This document shows positions 24,094 to 33,497 of a stretch of DNA of 64,000 nt, piece after piece. Below the pieces are notes generated by a model that worked only from the letters and a program-made list of their open reading frames with translations, did no database searches and was not told where the DNA came from. A program made the translations under genes and the position numbers. Source of the DNA: Vibrio neptunius (GTDB lineage: Bacteria > Pseudomonadota > Gammaproteobacteria > Enterobacterales > Vibrionaceae); NCBI GenBank assembly GCA_019339365.1, contig CP079859.1, forward strand, positions 3,472,001 through 3,536,000, given 5' to 3'. Numbering within the stretch: the stretch's first letter is position 1; every line of letters begins with the position of its first letter.

Positions 24094-24307
24094 GGATTTG
24101 GGTCCTTTCAGATAACATTCCTCTTTAAAAGATAGACAATAATTGCTTAACTAACAGAAAAAATTAAAGATTTTTGAGATTTATCAGCGCAACTGTAAGC
24201 GCTATCAAGACAATTGGGACACTAAAAATGCATGAATATAAGAAGGGATGCTATGAGACGGCTAGGCTCATCACTTTAATACTGGAATGGAAATTTATTG
24301 AGTTTAG

Positions 24308-24347
24308 AAACAACAAAGCCCCGACTTTCGTCGAGGCTTTGTTGTTT
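24308..24347 (-). terminator. Terminator after tRNA-Leu
   Basis: A 13-bp stem (AAACAACAAAGCC with GGCTTTGTTGTTT) is extended by CGAC/GTCG around TTTC. It begins 6 bp past the tRNA 3' end on the minus strand. Confidence 0.88.
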
Positions 24348-24352
24348 AAATA

Positions 24353-24437
24353 TGGTACCGGTGGGCGGACTTGAACCGCCACGCCCGAAGGCAACGGATT
24401 TTGAATCCGTCGTGTATACCAATTTCACCACACCGGC
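24353..24437 (-). tRNA. tRNA-Leu (CAA)
   Basis: This 85-nt class II tRNA has an encoded CCA end and a long variable arm. The anticodon arm ACGGATTCAAAATCCGT gives CAA. Acceptor arms are GCCGGTG and CACCGGT. It stands alone with its own promoter and terminator. Confidence 0.96.
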
Positions 24438-24468
24438 ATCATTAGGCTGTTGCCCTTTGATGGTTGGC

Positions 24469-24496
24469 ATTATACGTAAGCAAAGTATTCGTGCAA
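24469..24496 (-). promoter_or_regulatory. Promoter of tRNA-Leu
   Basis: On the minus strand, TTGCAC (24491–24496) and TATAAT (24469–24474) are separated by 16 bp and lie about 30 bp upstream of the tRNA. A second TTGCAC sits 6 bp further upstream. Confidence 0.78.
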
Positions 24497-24628
24497 GTGC
24501 AAAAGACTGAATTAATTGCCGTTTGCTGATAAAATCGCCACAAATTATTAAGCTGTGCGCAAAGTCTCTTTTCAGACTCACAGTGAAGCTATATTCTGAC
24601 GCCTTCTAAAATTTGGTAAGTTATTATT

Positions 24629-25105
24629 ATGTCGACAACAGATACCCTGCCACCAGCAGGATTGATGCGCCGCCTCGGTGCATTGTTTTACGATGGTCTG
24701 ATCGTGATTGCGATTGAAATGATGGCTGCTGGCGTCGTAATTGCAGTTTTGCATGCGCTGGTTGCTATGGGGGGATTTAATGCTGCTCCTTACGCAGACG
24801 TCAGCGACTTTCTCACCAATCACCCAATATGGGGACCAGTTTATACTTTGTATCTCGCCGTCATTTGGATCTACTTCTTTGTTTTCTTCTGGACTCGCGC
24901 AGGACAAACTCTTGGTATGAGAGCTTGGAAAATACAAGTACGTAACGCCGATGGCAGTGCGATCTCAACTACCCAGGCTTTAATTCGAATTGCGACATCA
25001 GGCTTTGGACTAGCTAATTTTACTGTCCCGATTGATCCGAAAAAGCGTGGCTTCCATGACATTTGGGCTAAGACACAAGTCGTTGTCTTACCTAAAGCTC
25101 AATAA
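24629..25105 (+). CDS. RDD-family membrane protein
   Basis: This 158-residue inner-membrane protein of the RDD family has the usual start PAGLMRRLGALFYDGLIVIA, in which R-x-x-A-x-x-x-D gives the family its Arg-Asp-Asp name. There are three or four hydrophobic segments (about residues 20–45, 70–95 and 118–135), with the conserved RAGQTLGMRAWKIQVRNADG between the later ones. The family's biochemical role is poorly known; some members act in sodium/proton transport. It is a single gene facing luxS and shares a bidirectional terminator with it. The start is supported by the family N-terminus, with a weak TAAG-type ribosome site. Confidence 0.87.
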   Translation: MSTTDTLPPAGLMRRLGALFYDGLIVIAIEMMAAGVVIAVLHALVAMGGFNAAPYADVSDFLTNHPIWGPVYTLYLAVIWIYFFVFFWTRAGQTLGMRAWKIQVRNADGSAISTTQALIRIATSGFGLANFTVPIDPKKRGFHDIWAKTQVVVLPKAQ

Positions 25106-25108
25106 AGT

Positions 25109-25131
25109 AGAGGAAGGCATTGCCTTCCTCT
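25109..25131. terminator. Bidirectional terminator between the RDD gene and luxS
   Basis: AGAGGAAGG and CCTTCCTCT form a 9-bp stem around CATTG between convergent genes, with T/A-rich flanks on both sides. Confidence 0.85.
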
Positions 25132-25150
25132 TATTCTATCTATATCTGAT

Positions 25151-25669
25151 TTAATCGACTTTTAGCTCTTTAAGCATTGACTCGGGTAGAGCTAACTCGT
25201 TATTGAGGTTCACTTTGATCCCTGCATCAATAATCGCCTGGGCTATTTGCTTTGCTTCTTCAAGAGAGTGCATGGCTGCAGTGCCGCATTGATATTCGTT
25301 TAATTCCGGGATCTTGCTTTGGTTTTCCACTTTAAGCACATCTTGCATTGCTGATAACCAAGACTGAGCGACCTGATCTTCTGTTGGCTTGCCAATCAAA
25401 CTCATGTAAAAGCCAGTACGGCAACCCATTGGCGAAATATCGATAATTTCTACGCTATCGCCGTTTAAGTGACTGCGCATAAAACCTGCGTACAAATGCT
25501 CCAATGTGTGAATACCTTTCTCAGAAAGAATGTCTTTGTTTGGTGCAGTAAAACGTAGATCAAACACAGTAATGGTATCGCCTTTCGGCGTAGTCATCGT
25601 CTTAGCGACTCTCACCGCAGGGGCATTCATGCGAGTGTGATCCACAGTAAAGCTATCTAATAATGGCAT
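25151..25669 (-). CDS. luxS: S-ribosylhomocysteine lyase (AI-2 synthesis)
   Basis: LuxS cleaves S-ribosylhomocysteine to homocysteine and DPD, the precursor of autoinducer-2, and recycles methyl-cycle intermediates. The 172-residue protein starts [20 protein letters not shown]. The iron-binding HTLEH motif is at about residues 54–58 and the third ligand lies in [11 protein letters not shown] chose the ATG at 25669 because GAAGGAGAAGG lies just before it and the result has the family length; an in-frame extension of 39 codons would overlap the upstream lipoprotein gene. It follows that gene by 22 bp and is probably in the gshA transcript or has a promoter inside it. The gshA–lipoprotein–luxS order is common in vibrios. 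Confidence 0.97.
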   Translation of the reverse strand: MPLLDSFTVDHTRMNAPAVRVAKTMTTPKGDTITVFDLRFTAPNKDILSEKGIHTLEHLYAGFMRSHLNGDSVEIIDISPMGCRTGFYMSLIGKPTEDQVAQSWLSAMQDVLKVENQSKIPELNEYQCGTAAMHSLEEAKQIAQAIIDAGIKVNLNNELALPESMLKELKVD

Positions 25670-25691
25670 TATCCTTCTCCTTCCTACCGAG

Positions 25692-26288
25692 CTAGAAAAA
25701 CCAGCTCCGGTTGCTTTCCAGTTCTTGCTGGCACTGTTTGAGTTGCCAACCATAATCCTTTGCCTGCTGCTCAACTTTACGAGCAACTTTGATCAATGAA
25801 GGTTTGGATTGATAAGTTTTACGCTTATAACCACCACGTCCTTCATGATAGGCCAAATATTGATTGTAAGGATCCCATTTGGAGATCCCTAGTTGCTTCT
25901 GGGTTTCACTTGTGTACCAACCAATAAACATCAATGAATCATCAAAGTTGGTTCTCGAACCACCATGGCCTGTCGCTTTTTGAAAATCTTCCCATGCAGG
26001 GTCTTGTGCCTGAGCGTATCCGTAAGCGCTACTGACTCTCCCCCAAGGAATGATTCCCAACAGGTAATCTTTAGGCGGACGAGCGTCATGGCGAAAGCTA
26101 CTTTCTTGCTTTACAAACGCCATCGCAACCTGAATAGGCGTCCCCCACTCTTCCTGCATATCCGCCGCATCATCATACCAATCTTTATGCTCACGGAAGA
26201 TATCACAAAGATTGCTTTGATTCTTAGGTGGCGCCGTAGAACAACCACCTAAAGCCATCATACTGATTAGCAGTAAAGTCCTTTTCAC
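25692..26288 (-). CDS. Lipoprotein with lysozyme-like (transglycosylase SLT) fold
   Basis: This 198-residue protein has a type II signal peptide, [20 protein letters not shown], with the lipobox LGGC (Cys16). The mature part contains an SLT-like motif: the glutamate in [15 protein letters not shown] followed by [14 protein letters not shown] and AYHEGRGGY, the usual pattern of lytic transglycosylases that cleave peptidoglycan glycan strands. Location is probably the outer-membrane inner leaflet or periplasm. It starts 9 bp after gshA and precedes luxS, so the three genes are likely co-transcribed. Enzymatic activity is inferred from the conserved ES/GYAQ/YHEG motifs. Confidence 0.85.
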   Translation of the reverse strand: MKRTLLLISMMALGGCSTAPPKNQSNLCDIFREHKDWYDDAADMQEEWGTPIQVAMAFVKQESSFRHDARPPKDYLLGIIPWGRVSSAYGYAQAQDPAWEDFQKATGHGGSRTNFDDSLMFIGWYTSETQKQLGISKWDPYNQYLAYHEGRGGYKRKTYQSKPSLIKVARKVEQQAKDYGWQLKQCQQELESNRSWFF

Positions 26289-26297
26289 AGCTTTTTC

Positions 26298-27896
26298 CTA
26301 TGACTTTAAATAAGCAAAATAGTCATCTAGGAATTCATCGAAACTGAGCGTATCAGCTTGCTCGGTGTTTACTTGTGCATCACGGGAACGTTCAACTTCT
26401 TGCTCCATTACTTGCGCACTATACACTTGGAACGCATGATTCAAATGTTTTTCGCGGTACTGTAGGCCGAATTCACAGCCAACTTTGCCCAGTCCACCCA
26501 AGCGCTTAGTATCTGCCAAAAGCTGGCCAGAAATTGTTAGCTCCGGGTTATTTATCCAAGTCATCAACTTATGGCAAACCGACTGATAGGCTTCTCCACC
26601 AACAGTTGCATCCATCTTCTCTGCAATTAGAGTAATCTCATCGAATACACGTTGTGCCCAATCTTGTAGAGTCAAGATTTCACCTTTACAACCAATCTGC
26701 AGGTCTAGGCCTGGCTTACGCCCAGATTCAATCACTTTATTCCAGTTTTCACGCCAACATGCTTGCTCACAGAAATCCATCGGCTCTGATTCAGTAATCG
26801 CCGCCCAAGTAAGGAATAGGTCTAAGAAGCGAATCTGGTCTTCATCAATACCAATCGGGCTATATGGGTTAACATCTAATGCTCGTACTTCGATGTATTC
26901 AACCCCACCACGCGATAGAGCTTCGGATGGTTTCTCACCATCTTTTGCTACGCGTTTAGGTCGAATTGGTGCGTACAGTTCGTTTTCAATTTGTAATACA
27001 TTGCTGTTTAACTGGCGATATTGACCGCCTACCTTAACGCCAATTTCAGCAAACTCAGCAGACGGCGTACGTATCGCTGCATTAAGGCCATCCAAGTACT
27101 CTTCCAAACTATTGAAACCAATTTTCAAGACGCTCTGAGCACTATTGGTGTAACCCAGATCACTCATACGCAAAGAAGTCGCATGGGGAAGGTATAGGGT
27201 TTCACCGATATTTTCGAATGGCAGCTTACTATCTCTTCCTTTTATAAAAGAGGAGCATAGCGCTGGAGAAGCACCAAAGAAATAAGGAATCAGCCAGCCA
27301 AAGCGGTAGTAATTACGAATTAGGCCAAAGTATGCTTCAGACTTAGTCGTCTGACGCTCTTGTTCAGATTGCTGTCCGTACAGTGCATCCCAGAACGACT
27401 CTGGAAAAGAGAAATTGAAGTGCACACCAGAGATGATTTGCATCAGACTACCATAGCGACGCTTCAAACCTTCTCGGTAGAGGGTTTTCATTTTACCTGA
27501 ATTAGAGCTTCCATATTGCGCAAGATTGATATCATCCTCTTGGCTAACATAACATGGCATGGAAAGCGGCCACATTTTCTCTTCACCCAATTTAGTTTGA
27601 GTAAAGTGATGAATGTCCTCTAACTGCGCAGTCAGAGTTTTGATGTCACTGGATACAGGCGTAATGAACTCCAGCAATGATTCCGAAAAATCTGTCGTAA
27701 TCCAATCATTCGCATAAGCAGAGCCCAGCTCTTTCGGATGAGGAGTCGTAGCCAGCCTGCCATCCTTTTTATAACGCAGAGTTTCTCTCTCTACACCACG
27801 GCTAAAGGATTGAAAAATATCAGGGGTTTGTGCAACTCGCTCCAGTCGCGCAGCAAAATCAGTCAAAATGAAGGTTCGCTTATAGTCTTGGTCCAA
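26298..27896 (-). CDS. gshA: Glutamate–cysteine ligase
   Basis: GshA joins glutamate and cysteine with ATP, the first and rate-limiting step of glutathione synthesis. The protein matches the enterobacterial type 1 group: [20 protein letters not shown] near the start, [21 protein letters not shown] and [16 protein letters not shown]. Both possible starts are TTG. The one at 27896 gives 532 residues and has AGAAG upstream; the one at 27866 gives [12 protein letters not shown] as the N-terminus and 522 residues, the length I recall for V. cholerae, but lacks a clear ribosome site. The frame is intact. It lies 77 bp after the M16 peptidase gene and just before the lipoprotein gene. Confidence 0.95.
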   Translation of the reverse strand: MDQDYKRTFILTDFAARLERVAQTPDIFQSFSRGVERETLRYKKDGRLATTPHPKELGSAYANDWITTDFSESLLEFITPVSSDIKTLTAQLEDIHHFTQTKLGEEKMWPLSMPCYVSQEDDINLAQYGSSNSGKMKTLYREGLKRRYGSLMQIISGVHFNFSFPESFWDALYGQQSEQERQTTKSEAYFGLIRNYYRFGWLIPYFFGASPALCSSFIKGRDSKLPFENIGETLYLPHATSLRMSDLGYTNSAQSVLKIGFNSLEEYLDGLNAAIRTPSAEFAEIGVKVGGQYRQLNSNVLQIENELYAPIRPKRVAKDGEKPSEALSRGGVEYIEVRALDVNPYSPIGIDEDQIRFLDLFLTWAAITESEPMDFCEQACWRENWNKVIESGRKPGLDLQIGCKGEILTLQDWAQRVFDEITLIAEKMDATVGGEAYQSVCHKLMTWINNPELTISGQLLADTKRLGGLGKVGCEFGLQYREKHLNHAFQVYSAQVMEQEVERSRDAQVNTEQADTLSFDEFLDDYFAYLKS

Positions 27897-27973
27897 TTAC
27901 TTCTGGACCGTTTAAATTATCAGAGGGCAGGAGCTTCGCCAAACCCTCTCTCATGCTCTAATTTATGTGTACT

Positions 27974-30832
27974 CTAGCGGACGATTTCAAGCTCTTCTAC
28001 TGGGATTTGCAAACTTTCTAGCTGAGGCTTTAGCGATTTTGCATCTCCAACCACAATGATCTGATAGGCATCAGGGGTAAACCACTTGGCTGCCATCTGA
28101 TTCAAGGTATCTTTACTCACTGTATCGACAATCTCATTGCGCTGCTTGAGGTAGTCTTCGTCCAGACTGTAAGCCAGAATACTACTTAACAGCTGTGCTT
28201 TCTGTGAAGGCGTTTCATACTTCAGAGCATCTTGTTGACCGACTGCTAAGCGTAAAAATTTCATTTCCTCATCTGTCATTCCTTTTTCACTATACTGACT
28301 CAGCTCTTGTTCTATCTCTTTGATAGAAGCAACCGTTGAGTCGGCACGAACTTGAGCAGAGAAAACAATGGCACCAACTTCTCGATTCGCCGCGAAGTAA
28401 CCATTTGCCCCGTAGGTGTAGCCTTTATCCTCGCGCAGATTCTGATTTATTCGGCTGTTGAAATTACCTGCCAAATTAAAATTTGCCAATTGTGTTAAAT
28501 ATACTTCGCCTGTTGCATCAAAAGGCAGCCCCTGACGTACAAAACGAACCATACTTTGTGGTGAGCTTGGTTTATCAATCAAGTAAATTTTCTGTGGGCC
28601 CTTTTTATTCACAAGTTGTGGGCGTAATAGAGGTGCTTCTTGCCCTTGCCAGTCTTCTAAAAAGGCCAATTCATTCTTAACCTGACGCTTGGTAATGTCG
28701 CCTACTACGACAATCTGAGCACCGTGTGGGGTGTAATGTTGGCGATAAAATGCTTTGACGTCATCCAAAGTCAATTCAGATACAGACTCTTTCGTTCCAT
28801 CACTAGAGCGTTGGTAGATAGAGCCAGAAAACAGTACTTGTCTTGTTGCTTGAGAAGCCAGCCAACTTGGCTTCTGATGTTGGTAAACAATCCCTTCTAG
28901 CATCTGTTGCTTATTACGTTCAAAGTCGGATTCATTAAACGCAGGTTTAAATAAGACTTCCTCGACAATAGCCAAGGTTTGAGTCAAATTTTTCTCAAGG
29001 CTAGAAACGGAAATACTGGTCGTATAATTCGCGGCACTGATAGATACCGTACTGCCCAGTTTATCCAGCTTCGCCTGCAGCTGTTCGACTGTTGAATCTA
29101 ACGTACCTTCTTCCATCATCGCAGCCGTTAGATTCGCTAGACCTTCTTTGCCTTGTTGAACATAGCGTTCTCCAGCTGGGAAACGAATTTCTAGTTGAAC
29201 CGTAGGCGTCTCACTACTTTGGGTACCCAATAACTCGGCGCCATTATCGAAGTACAGTTTGTACAACTTAGGCATTTGCGCCTTCACAGCTTCAGCTACT
29301 TCAGGCATCACTGAACGATCAAACTCATCGACTGGGCGGCGATAAGCGAGATCTTGATCCTTGATCTTCTTATGCTTTGGTAGCGTTCTTTCTGGTGTAA
29401 CAAAAGTCGCGGGTTCAACAACGTAATCGAGTTTACCTTTAGGTACCACACTCAACGTCACTTTGTGATGGCCGTTAAGGAAATCCTCATAAGCTTTCAT
29501 GACAGATTCTGGCGAAACCGCACGTATTTGCTCTAGCTGAGTTTGCAGTCGATCAGGCTGTCCAAAGAAAGTCTGGTTGGCAGCGAGCTGAGACACCTTA
29601 CCTTTTACGCTTTGTAGTGCGAAGACTGAACTCGCTTCCGCCATGCCAATGTTCTGATCTAGACGAGCCTGCTCTACCCCTTGTTCTTCAAACTTCTGCA
29701 ATGTCTGCATCAGCGCTTCGTAAAGTGGTTTCAGTTTCCCTTTCTCTCCTGACGGAGCCATCGCATATACGTAGAAGTTACATGACAGCTCTGAACAATC
29801 TTGAAATGCGCCCGCATCAACGGCTTTTTGTGTTTTCACCAATTCTTGGTAAAGCAGGCTATTGGCCCCCTTGCCTAAAACGTTAGCAAGCGCATTCAAT
29901 GAAGCTTCTGCCTTTTCTCCGAGATACGTCGTCGGCCAACCCACCAAAACCATAGGCTGTTGAATACGATCTTCAAGCGTGATGTATTTATCTTCTGTCA
30001 GCACAGCAGGCTGCTTTGGTGCCTGCTTGACTTCCGGCCCCTTGGGAATGGAACCGAAATACTTATTGACCCATAGCAGTGTCTGCTCGACATTTATATC
30101 ACCACCTATTGTCAACACGGCATTATTCGGCCCATACCAGCGTAGGAAAAATGCTTTAAGGTCGTTGACATCAACACGATCGAGATCTTCCACATAACCA
30201 ATGGTTTGCCAAGAGTACGGGTGACCTTCTGGATAAAGCGCTTCGCCCATCCTTTCCCACATCAGGCCATATGGTCTGTTGTCATAATTTTGTGCACGTT
30301 CATTTTTCACCGTATCTCGCTGAATCTCAAACTTGCGCTGTGAAACAGCATCAAGCAGGAACCCCATCCGATCGGATTCCAACCACAGCATTTTTTCTAA
30401 CTGATTCGAAGGCACCGTTTCGAAATAATTGGTTCGATCGCGATTAGTGGTCCCGTTAAGGGTACCTCCTGCTTCGGTAATGATTTTAAAGTGCTCCTGA
30501 TCCCCAACATGCTCACTGCCTTGAAACATCATATGCTCAAAAAAGTGGGCAAAGCCTGATTTACCAATTTCTTCCCGCGCAGAGCCGACATGATAAGTGA
30601 CATCAACATGGACCAAAGGATCAGAATCGTCAGGAGAAAGAATAACCGTTAAGCCATTATCAAGTTGATATTTGGAGTAAGGGATCATCGCCTTACCTGA
30701 CTCTGCTGGCACTTCCTCAATCAAAGAGACGCCTTGAGGAAGTGAAGATAGCTGAGGATCAGAAAAGAGTGTGTTGCTTGAACAACCATAAAGAGCAACG
30801 AGAGAAAATGCACCTAGCCAGATTTTTCTCAT
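27974..30832 (-). CDS. M16-family zinc peptidase, two-domain lipoprotein
   Basis: This 952-residue protein contains two M16 (insulinase/pitrilysin) units. The N-terminal unit carries the inverted zinc motif H96-x-x-E99-H100 (HFFEHMMFQG) and the distal glutamate in NERAQNYDNRPYG. The C-terminal unit, from about residue 500, lacks the zinc motif and includes the inactive M16 pattern with DKGYTYGANGYF. The N-terminus MRKIWLGAFSLVALYGCSSN looks like a lipoprotein signal with Cys17. Such proteins act in the periplasm, probably on peptides or misfolded fragments; the substrate is unknown. It begins 8 bp after the yqaA-like gene and is part of the run leading into gshA. Confidence 0.9.
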   Translation of the reverse strand: MRKIWLGAFSLVALYGCSSNTLFSDPQLSSLPQGVSLIEEVPAESGKAMIPYSKYQLDNGLTVILSPDDSDPLVHVDVTYHVGSAREEIGKSGFAHFFEHMMFQGSEHVGDQEHFKIITEAGGTLNGTTNRDRTNYFETVPSNQLEKMLWLESDRMGFLLDAVSQRKFEIQRDTVKNERAQNYDNRPYGLMWERMGEALYPEGHPYSWQTIGYVEDLDRVDVNDLKAFFLRWYGPNNAVLTIGGDINVEQTLLWVNKYFGSIPKGPEVKQAPKQPAVLTEDKYITLEDRIQQPMVLVGWPTTYLGEKAEASLNALANVLGKGANSLLYQELVKTQKAVDAGAFQDCSELSCNFYVYAMAPSGEKGKLKPLYEALMQTLQKFEEQGVEQARLDQNIGMAEASSVFALQSVKGKVSQLAANQTFFGQPDRLQTQLEQIRAVSPESVMKAYEDFLNGHHKVTLSVVPKGKLDYVVEPATFVTPERTLPKHKKIKDQDLAYRRPVDEFDRSVMPEVAEAVKAQMPKLYKLYFDNGAELLGTQSSETPTVQLEIRFPAGERYVQQGKEGLANLTAAMMEEGTLDSTVEQLQAKLDKLGSTVSISAANYTTSISVSSLEKNLTQTLAIVEEVLFKPAFNESDFERNKQQMLEGIVYQHQKPSWLASQATRQVLFSGSIYQRSSDGTKESVSELTLDDVKAFYRQHYTPHGAQIVVVGDITKRQVKNELAFLEDWQGQEAPLLRPQLVNKKGPQKIYLIDKPSSPQSMVRFVRQGLPFDATGEVYLTQLANFNLAGNFNSRINQNLREDKGYTYGANGYFAANREVGAIVFSAQVRADSTVASIKEIEQELSQYSEKGMTDEEMKFLRLAVGQQDALKYETPSQKAQLLSSILAYSLDEDYLKQRNEIVDTVSKDTLNQMAAKWFTPDAYQIIVVGDAKSLKPQLESLQIPVEELEIVR

Positions 30833-30840
30833 GACATCTC

Positions 30841-31302
30841 CTAGAAAAAACCGTAGTAAAGGGCTGCCAACAGGCTATACCGCAATGCTTTACCAACCAC
30901 GATTAACCATAAACAAGGCCAAAAACGCATTCGTAACCAGCCTGCAGCCAAACAAAGCGGATCACCTATAACAGGCAACCAGCTAAATAAAAGGGACCAA
31001 TAGCCGTATCGACTCAGCCATTGTAGTGCTTTATGACCATACTTTTCGTTTTGAGTTCGATTGGGCAACCATAAACCCAGCCAGTAATTAGTCAGGCCAC
31101 CTAAGGTATTCCCTAAGGTCGCCAAAGCAATAACAGAAAGAGTGGAGTATTGATTGAGGTTCAAAACGGCAATCAACCCAGCTTCTGAACCTCCTGGAAG
31201 CAGGGTAGCACTCAGAAAGCCAGACAGGAATAGAACCCAAAGTGCAGAATCAGAAAACCATAGAGCGATACTTTCAAACGCGGTGTTAAATGTCTCTAGC
31301 AC
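30841..31302 (-). CDS. YqaA-family membrane protein (DedA-like)
   Basis: This 153-residue inner-membrane protein of the VTT/DedA-related YqaA family has four hydrophobic stretches. The motif FLSATLLPGGSEAGLIAVL near residues 28–46 and the glycine-rich LGNTLGGLTNYWLG (about 63–76) are characteristic, as is the WLPVIGDPLCLAAGWLR loop. Members may be lipid scramblases or transporters, which is an inference from the superfamily. Its start overlaps the last 7 bases of the upstream oxidoreductase gene, indicating translational coupling, and it runs into the M16 gene. Confidence 0.9.
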   Translation of the reverse strand: MLETFNTAFESIALWFSDSALWVLFLSGFLSATLLPGGSEAGLIAVLNLNQYSTLSVIALATLGNTLGGLTNYWLGLWLPNRTQNEKYGHKALQWLSRYGYWSLLFSWLPVIGDPLCLAAGWLRMRFWPCLWLIVVGKALRYSLLAALYYGFF

Positions 31303-32246
31303 TGCATATCAAGCAAGATCTTGCCTCGCGTATGCCCAGTTTCAATTTGTTTATGCGCGTCCATCACCTGCTCCATAGGGTAGATATGCTGGATCTCTGT
31401 TTTCAGCAGCCCGACGCTGACCATGTAAATCAAGGCGTCTAACTGTTCAGGGTTCGGATCAACCAGCATGCCTGTCGCTTCAAATCCAAGCAATTTGGCC
31501 TTTTCGCAAATCAGCTCTGCTGTGATAGTCGGCACAGTCACCACTTTAGCCCCATCTTTCAGGCACTTGAGCGCGTCCAAAGCCGCATCTCCACCAACAA
31601 GATCGATCAGCACATCGGCTTCTTCAACGCGCTCTGAAACAGGGGAAAACTGATAGTTCACCGCATGGGCACCTAAAGTTGCCATGTAATCAAGGTTGGC
31701 TTCACTGCAAGTGGTAAAGACTTCAGCCTTCGCGGCCACAGCAACCTGAATGGCAATATGACCAACGCCACCGGCACCAGCGAGAATAAGCACTCTTTGA
31801 CCTTCCTTAACACTGGCTTTGTCCAAAGCCTGAACCGCAGTTTGCCCTGCCAGAGGTAACACCGTTGCGGCTTCTAAAGTGATAGACTCTGGCACTAAGC
31901 TAAGTTCGGCCTCAGGCACACACACGTACTGACTGTAGCCGCCGCCTTGAAGCGGGAAGCCAATAAATCCGGCCACTTTGTCACCCGCAACAAATCGCTT
32001 TGCTTGCTCGCCACACGTCACCACTTCACCAGAAATATCATATCCCGGTACCCAAGGTAGATTATCTTTATTCTGTGAAGCGGCCCAACCAAGCCCTGCA
32101 CGTGTTTTCACATCAATAGGATTAACGCCAGCAAAAGCGACTTTAATCAACACCTCACCTTGTTGAGGCTCAGGCACAGCGCTAGTTTGAATGGCTAAGA
32201 CTTCAGGATCACCAAATTGAGTTATCGCGATTTGTTTATTTTCCAT
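31296..32246 (-). CDS. NADP-dependent quinone-oxidoreductase-like dehydrogenase
   Basis: This 316-residue MDR-superfamily protein has a GroES-like N-terminal domain (GEVLIKVAFAGVNPIDVKTR, residues about 25–44, without the zinc cysteines) and a Rossmann domain with the dinucleotide motif AGAGGVGHIAIQ near residue 155. The absence of the structural zinc Cys cluster points to the zeta-crystallin/quinone-oxidoreductase subgroup that reduces quinones or enones with NADPH. The start at 32246 is an ATG. It heads a run that continues through the YqaA and M16 genes. The true substrate is not known. Confidence 0.88.
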   Translation of the reverse strand: MENKQIAITQFGDPEVLAIQTSAVPEPQQGEVLIKVAFAGVNPIDVKTRAGLGWAASQNKDNLPWVPGYDISGEVVTCGEQAKRFVAGDKVAGFIGFPLQGGGYSQYVCVPEAELSLVPESITLEAATVLPLAGQTAVQALDKASVKEGQRVLILAGAGGVGHIAIQVAVAAKAEVFTTCSEANLDYMATLGAHAVNYQFSPVSERVEEADVLIDLVGGDAALDALKCLKDGAKVVTVPTITAELICEKAKLLGFEATGMLVDPNPEQLDALIYMVSVGLLKTEIQHIYPMEQVMDAHKQIETGHTRGKILLDMQC

Positions 32247-32269
32247 GTCATCATTTCCCTATCGATACG

Positions 32270-32295
32270 AAAAAGGGATGCGAAAGCATCCCTTT
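32270..32295 (-). terminator. Terminator of the oadGAB operon
   Basis: AAAGGGATGC and GCATCCCTTT form a perfect 10-bp stem (loop GAAA on the plus strand), followed on the minus strand by TTTTT. It lies about 65 bp past the oadB stop codon. Confidence 0.88.
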
Positions 32296-32358
32296 GAATA
32301 TATACCATTTATTGGCTACAAGTTAACTGCCTATTCTCAAATTGACTAATAACTTACG

Positions 32359-33488
32359 TTAATTCACCAATGCTAAGAGGATACCTGCAGCCACCGCAGA
32401 ACCCAAAACCCCCGCAACATTAGGCCCCATTGCGTGCATCAGGAGGAAGTTTTGTGGGTTAGCATCCAAACCAACCTTATTCACCACACGCGCCGCCATA
32501 GGTACGGCAGATACTCCAGCCGCACCGATCAATGGATTGATATCTTCTTTGGAGAACTTATTCAACAACTTAGCCATTAAGACACCGCCTGCAGTACCAA
32601 TACTGAAAGCAACAGCACCTAAAGCAAGAATACCTAAGGTCTCTACATTGAGGAATTCTTCCGATTGAAGCTTAGATCCCACTCCTAAACCAAGGAAGAT
32701 GGTGACAATATTGATTAATTCGTTCTGCGCCGTTTTCGACAATCTATCCACCACACCCGCTTCGCGCATCAGGTTACCGAGACAAAACATACCAACTAGT
32801 GGGGTCGCTGAAGGTAGAAACAAGATTGTCATCAACAACACAGCAAGTGGAAAGAGAATTTTTTCAGCTTTGCCTACATGGCGCAACTGAGCCATCTTAA
32901 CCTTGCGTTCTTCAGGTGTTGTCAGCGCTTTCATGATCGGTGGCTGAATGATAGGCACAAGAGCCATATAGCTATATGCCGCTACGGCAATCGCACCGAG
33001 AAGGTCCGGTGACAACTTGCTTGCTAAGAAAATAGCGGTTGGGCCATCAGCGCCACCAATGATGGCAATCGAAGCCGCATCAGGCATGCTGAATTCCATG
33101 CCCGGCACGTAATTGAGTAGAATCGCGCCAAACAGCGTCGCGAAGATACCGAATTGTGCAGCGGCTCCTAACCACAAGGTCTTCGGATTGGCAATCAAAG
33201 CACCAAAGTCAGTCATTGCTCCTACGCCCATGAAAATCAGTAACGGGAAGATCCCCGACTCAATCCCCACATAGTACACGTAGTAAAGCAATCCCCCTCA
33301 TCGGTAAAGCCTGCATTAGGTATATTGGCCAAGATGGCACCAAAGCCAATGGGCAATAAAAGTAAGGGTTCAAAACCTTTACGAATAGCCAAATACAACA
33401 GAATACAACCAACCAGAATCATGCATATCTGGCCAAACTCAAAGTTAGCAATCCCTGTTTCTGACCATAAGGTCATTAATCCGTCCAT
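32359..33488 (-). pseudogene. oadB: Oxaloacetate decarboxylase beta subunit, single-base frameshift
   Basis: OadB is the multi-span membrane subunit that couples decarboxylation to sodium export. The frame starts at ATG 33488 (MDGLMTLWSETGIANFEFGQ) and reads correctly to [12 protein letters not shown], then shifts to DCFTTCT and stops. The neighbouring frame continues with [20 protein letters not shown] to the normal end. Adding one C to the five-C run at 33293–33297 restores EGGLLYY and a 376-residue protein, the usual length. Other conserved features, such as [17 protein letters not shown], are intact. So this is a -1 homopolymer change: a sequencing error or a recent mutation that would disable the sodium pump. 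Confidence 0.9.
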
Positions 33489-33497
33489 GATGCTCCC

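Noticed and set aside
24174..24374. A 66-codon open frame upstream of tRNA-Leu
   Set aside because: It runs into the tRNA-Leu gene on the opposite strand and has no ribosome site or family resemblance.
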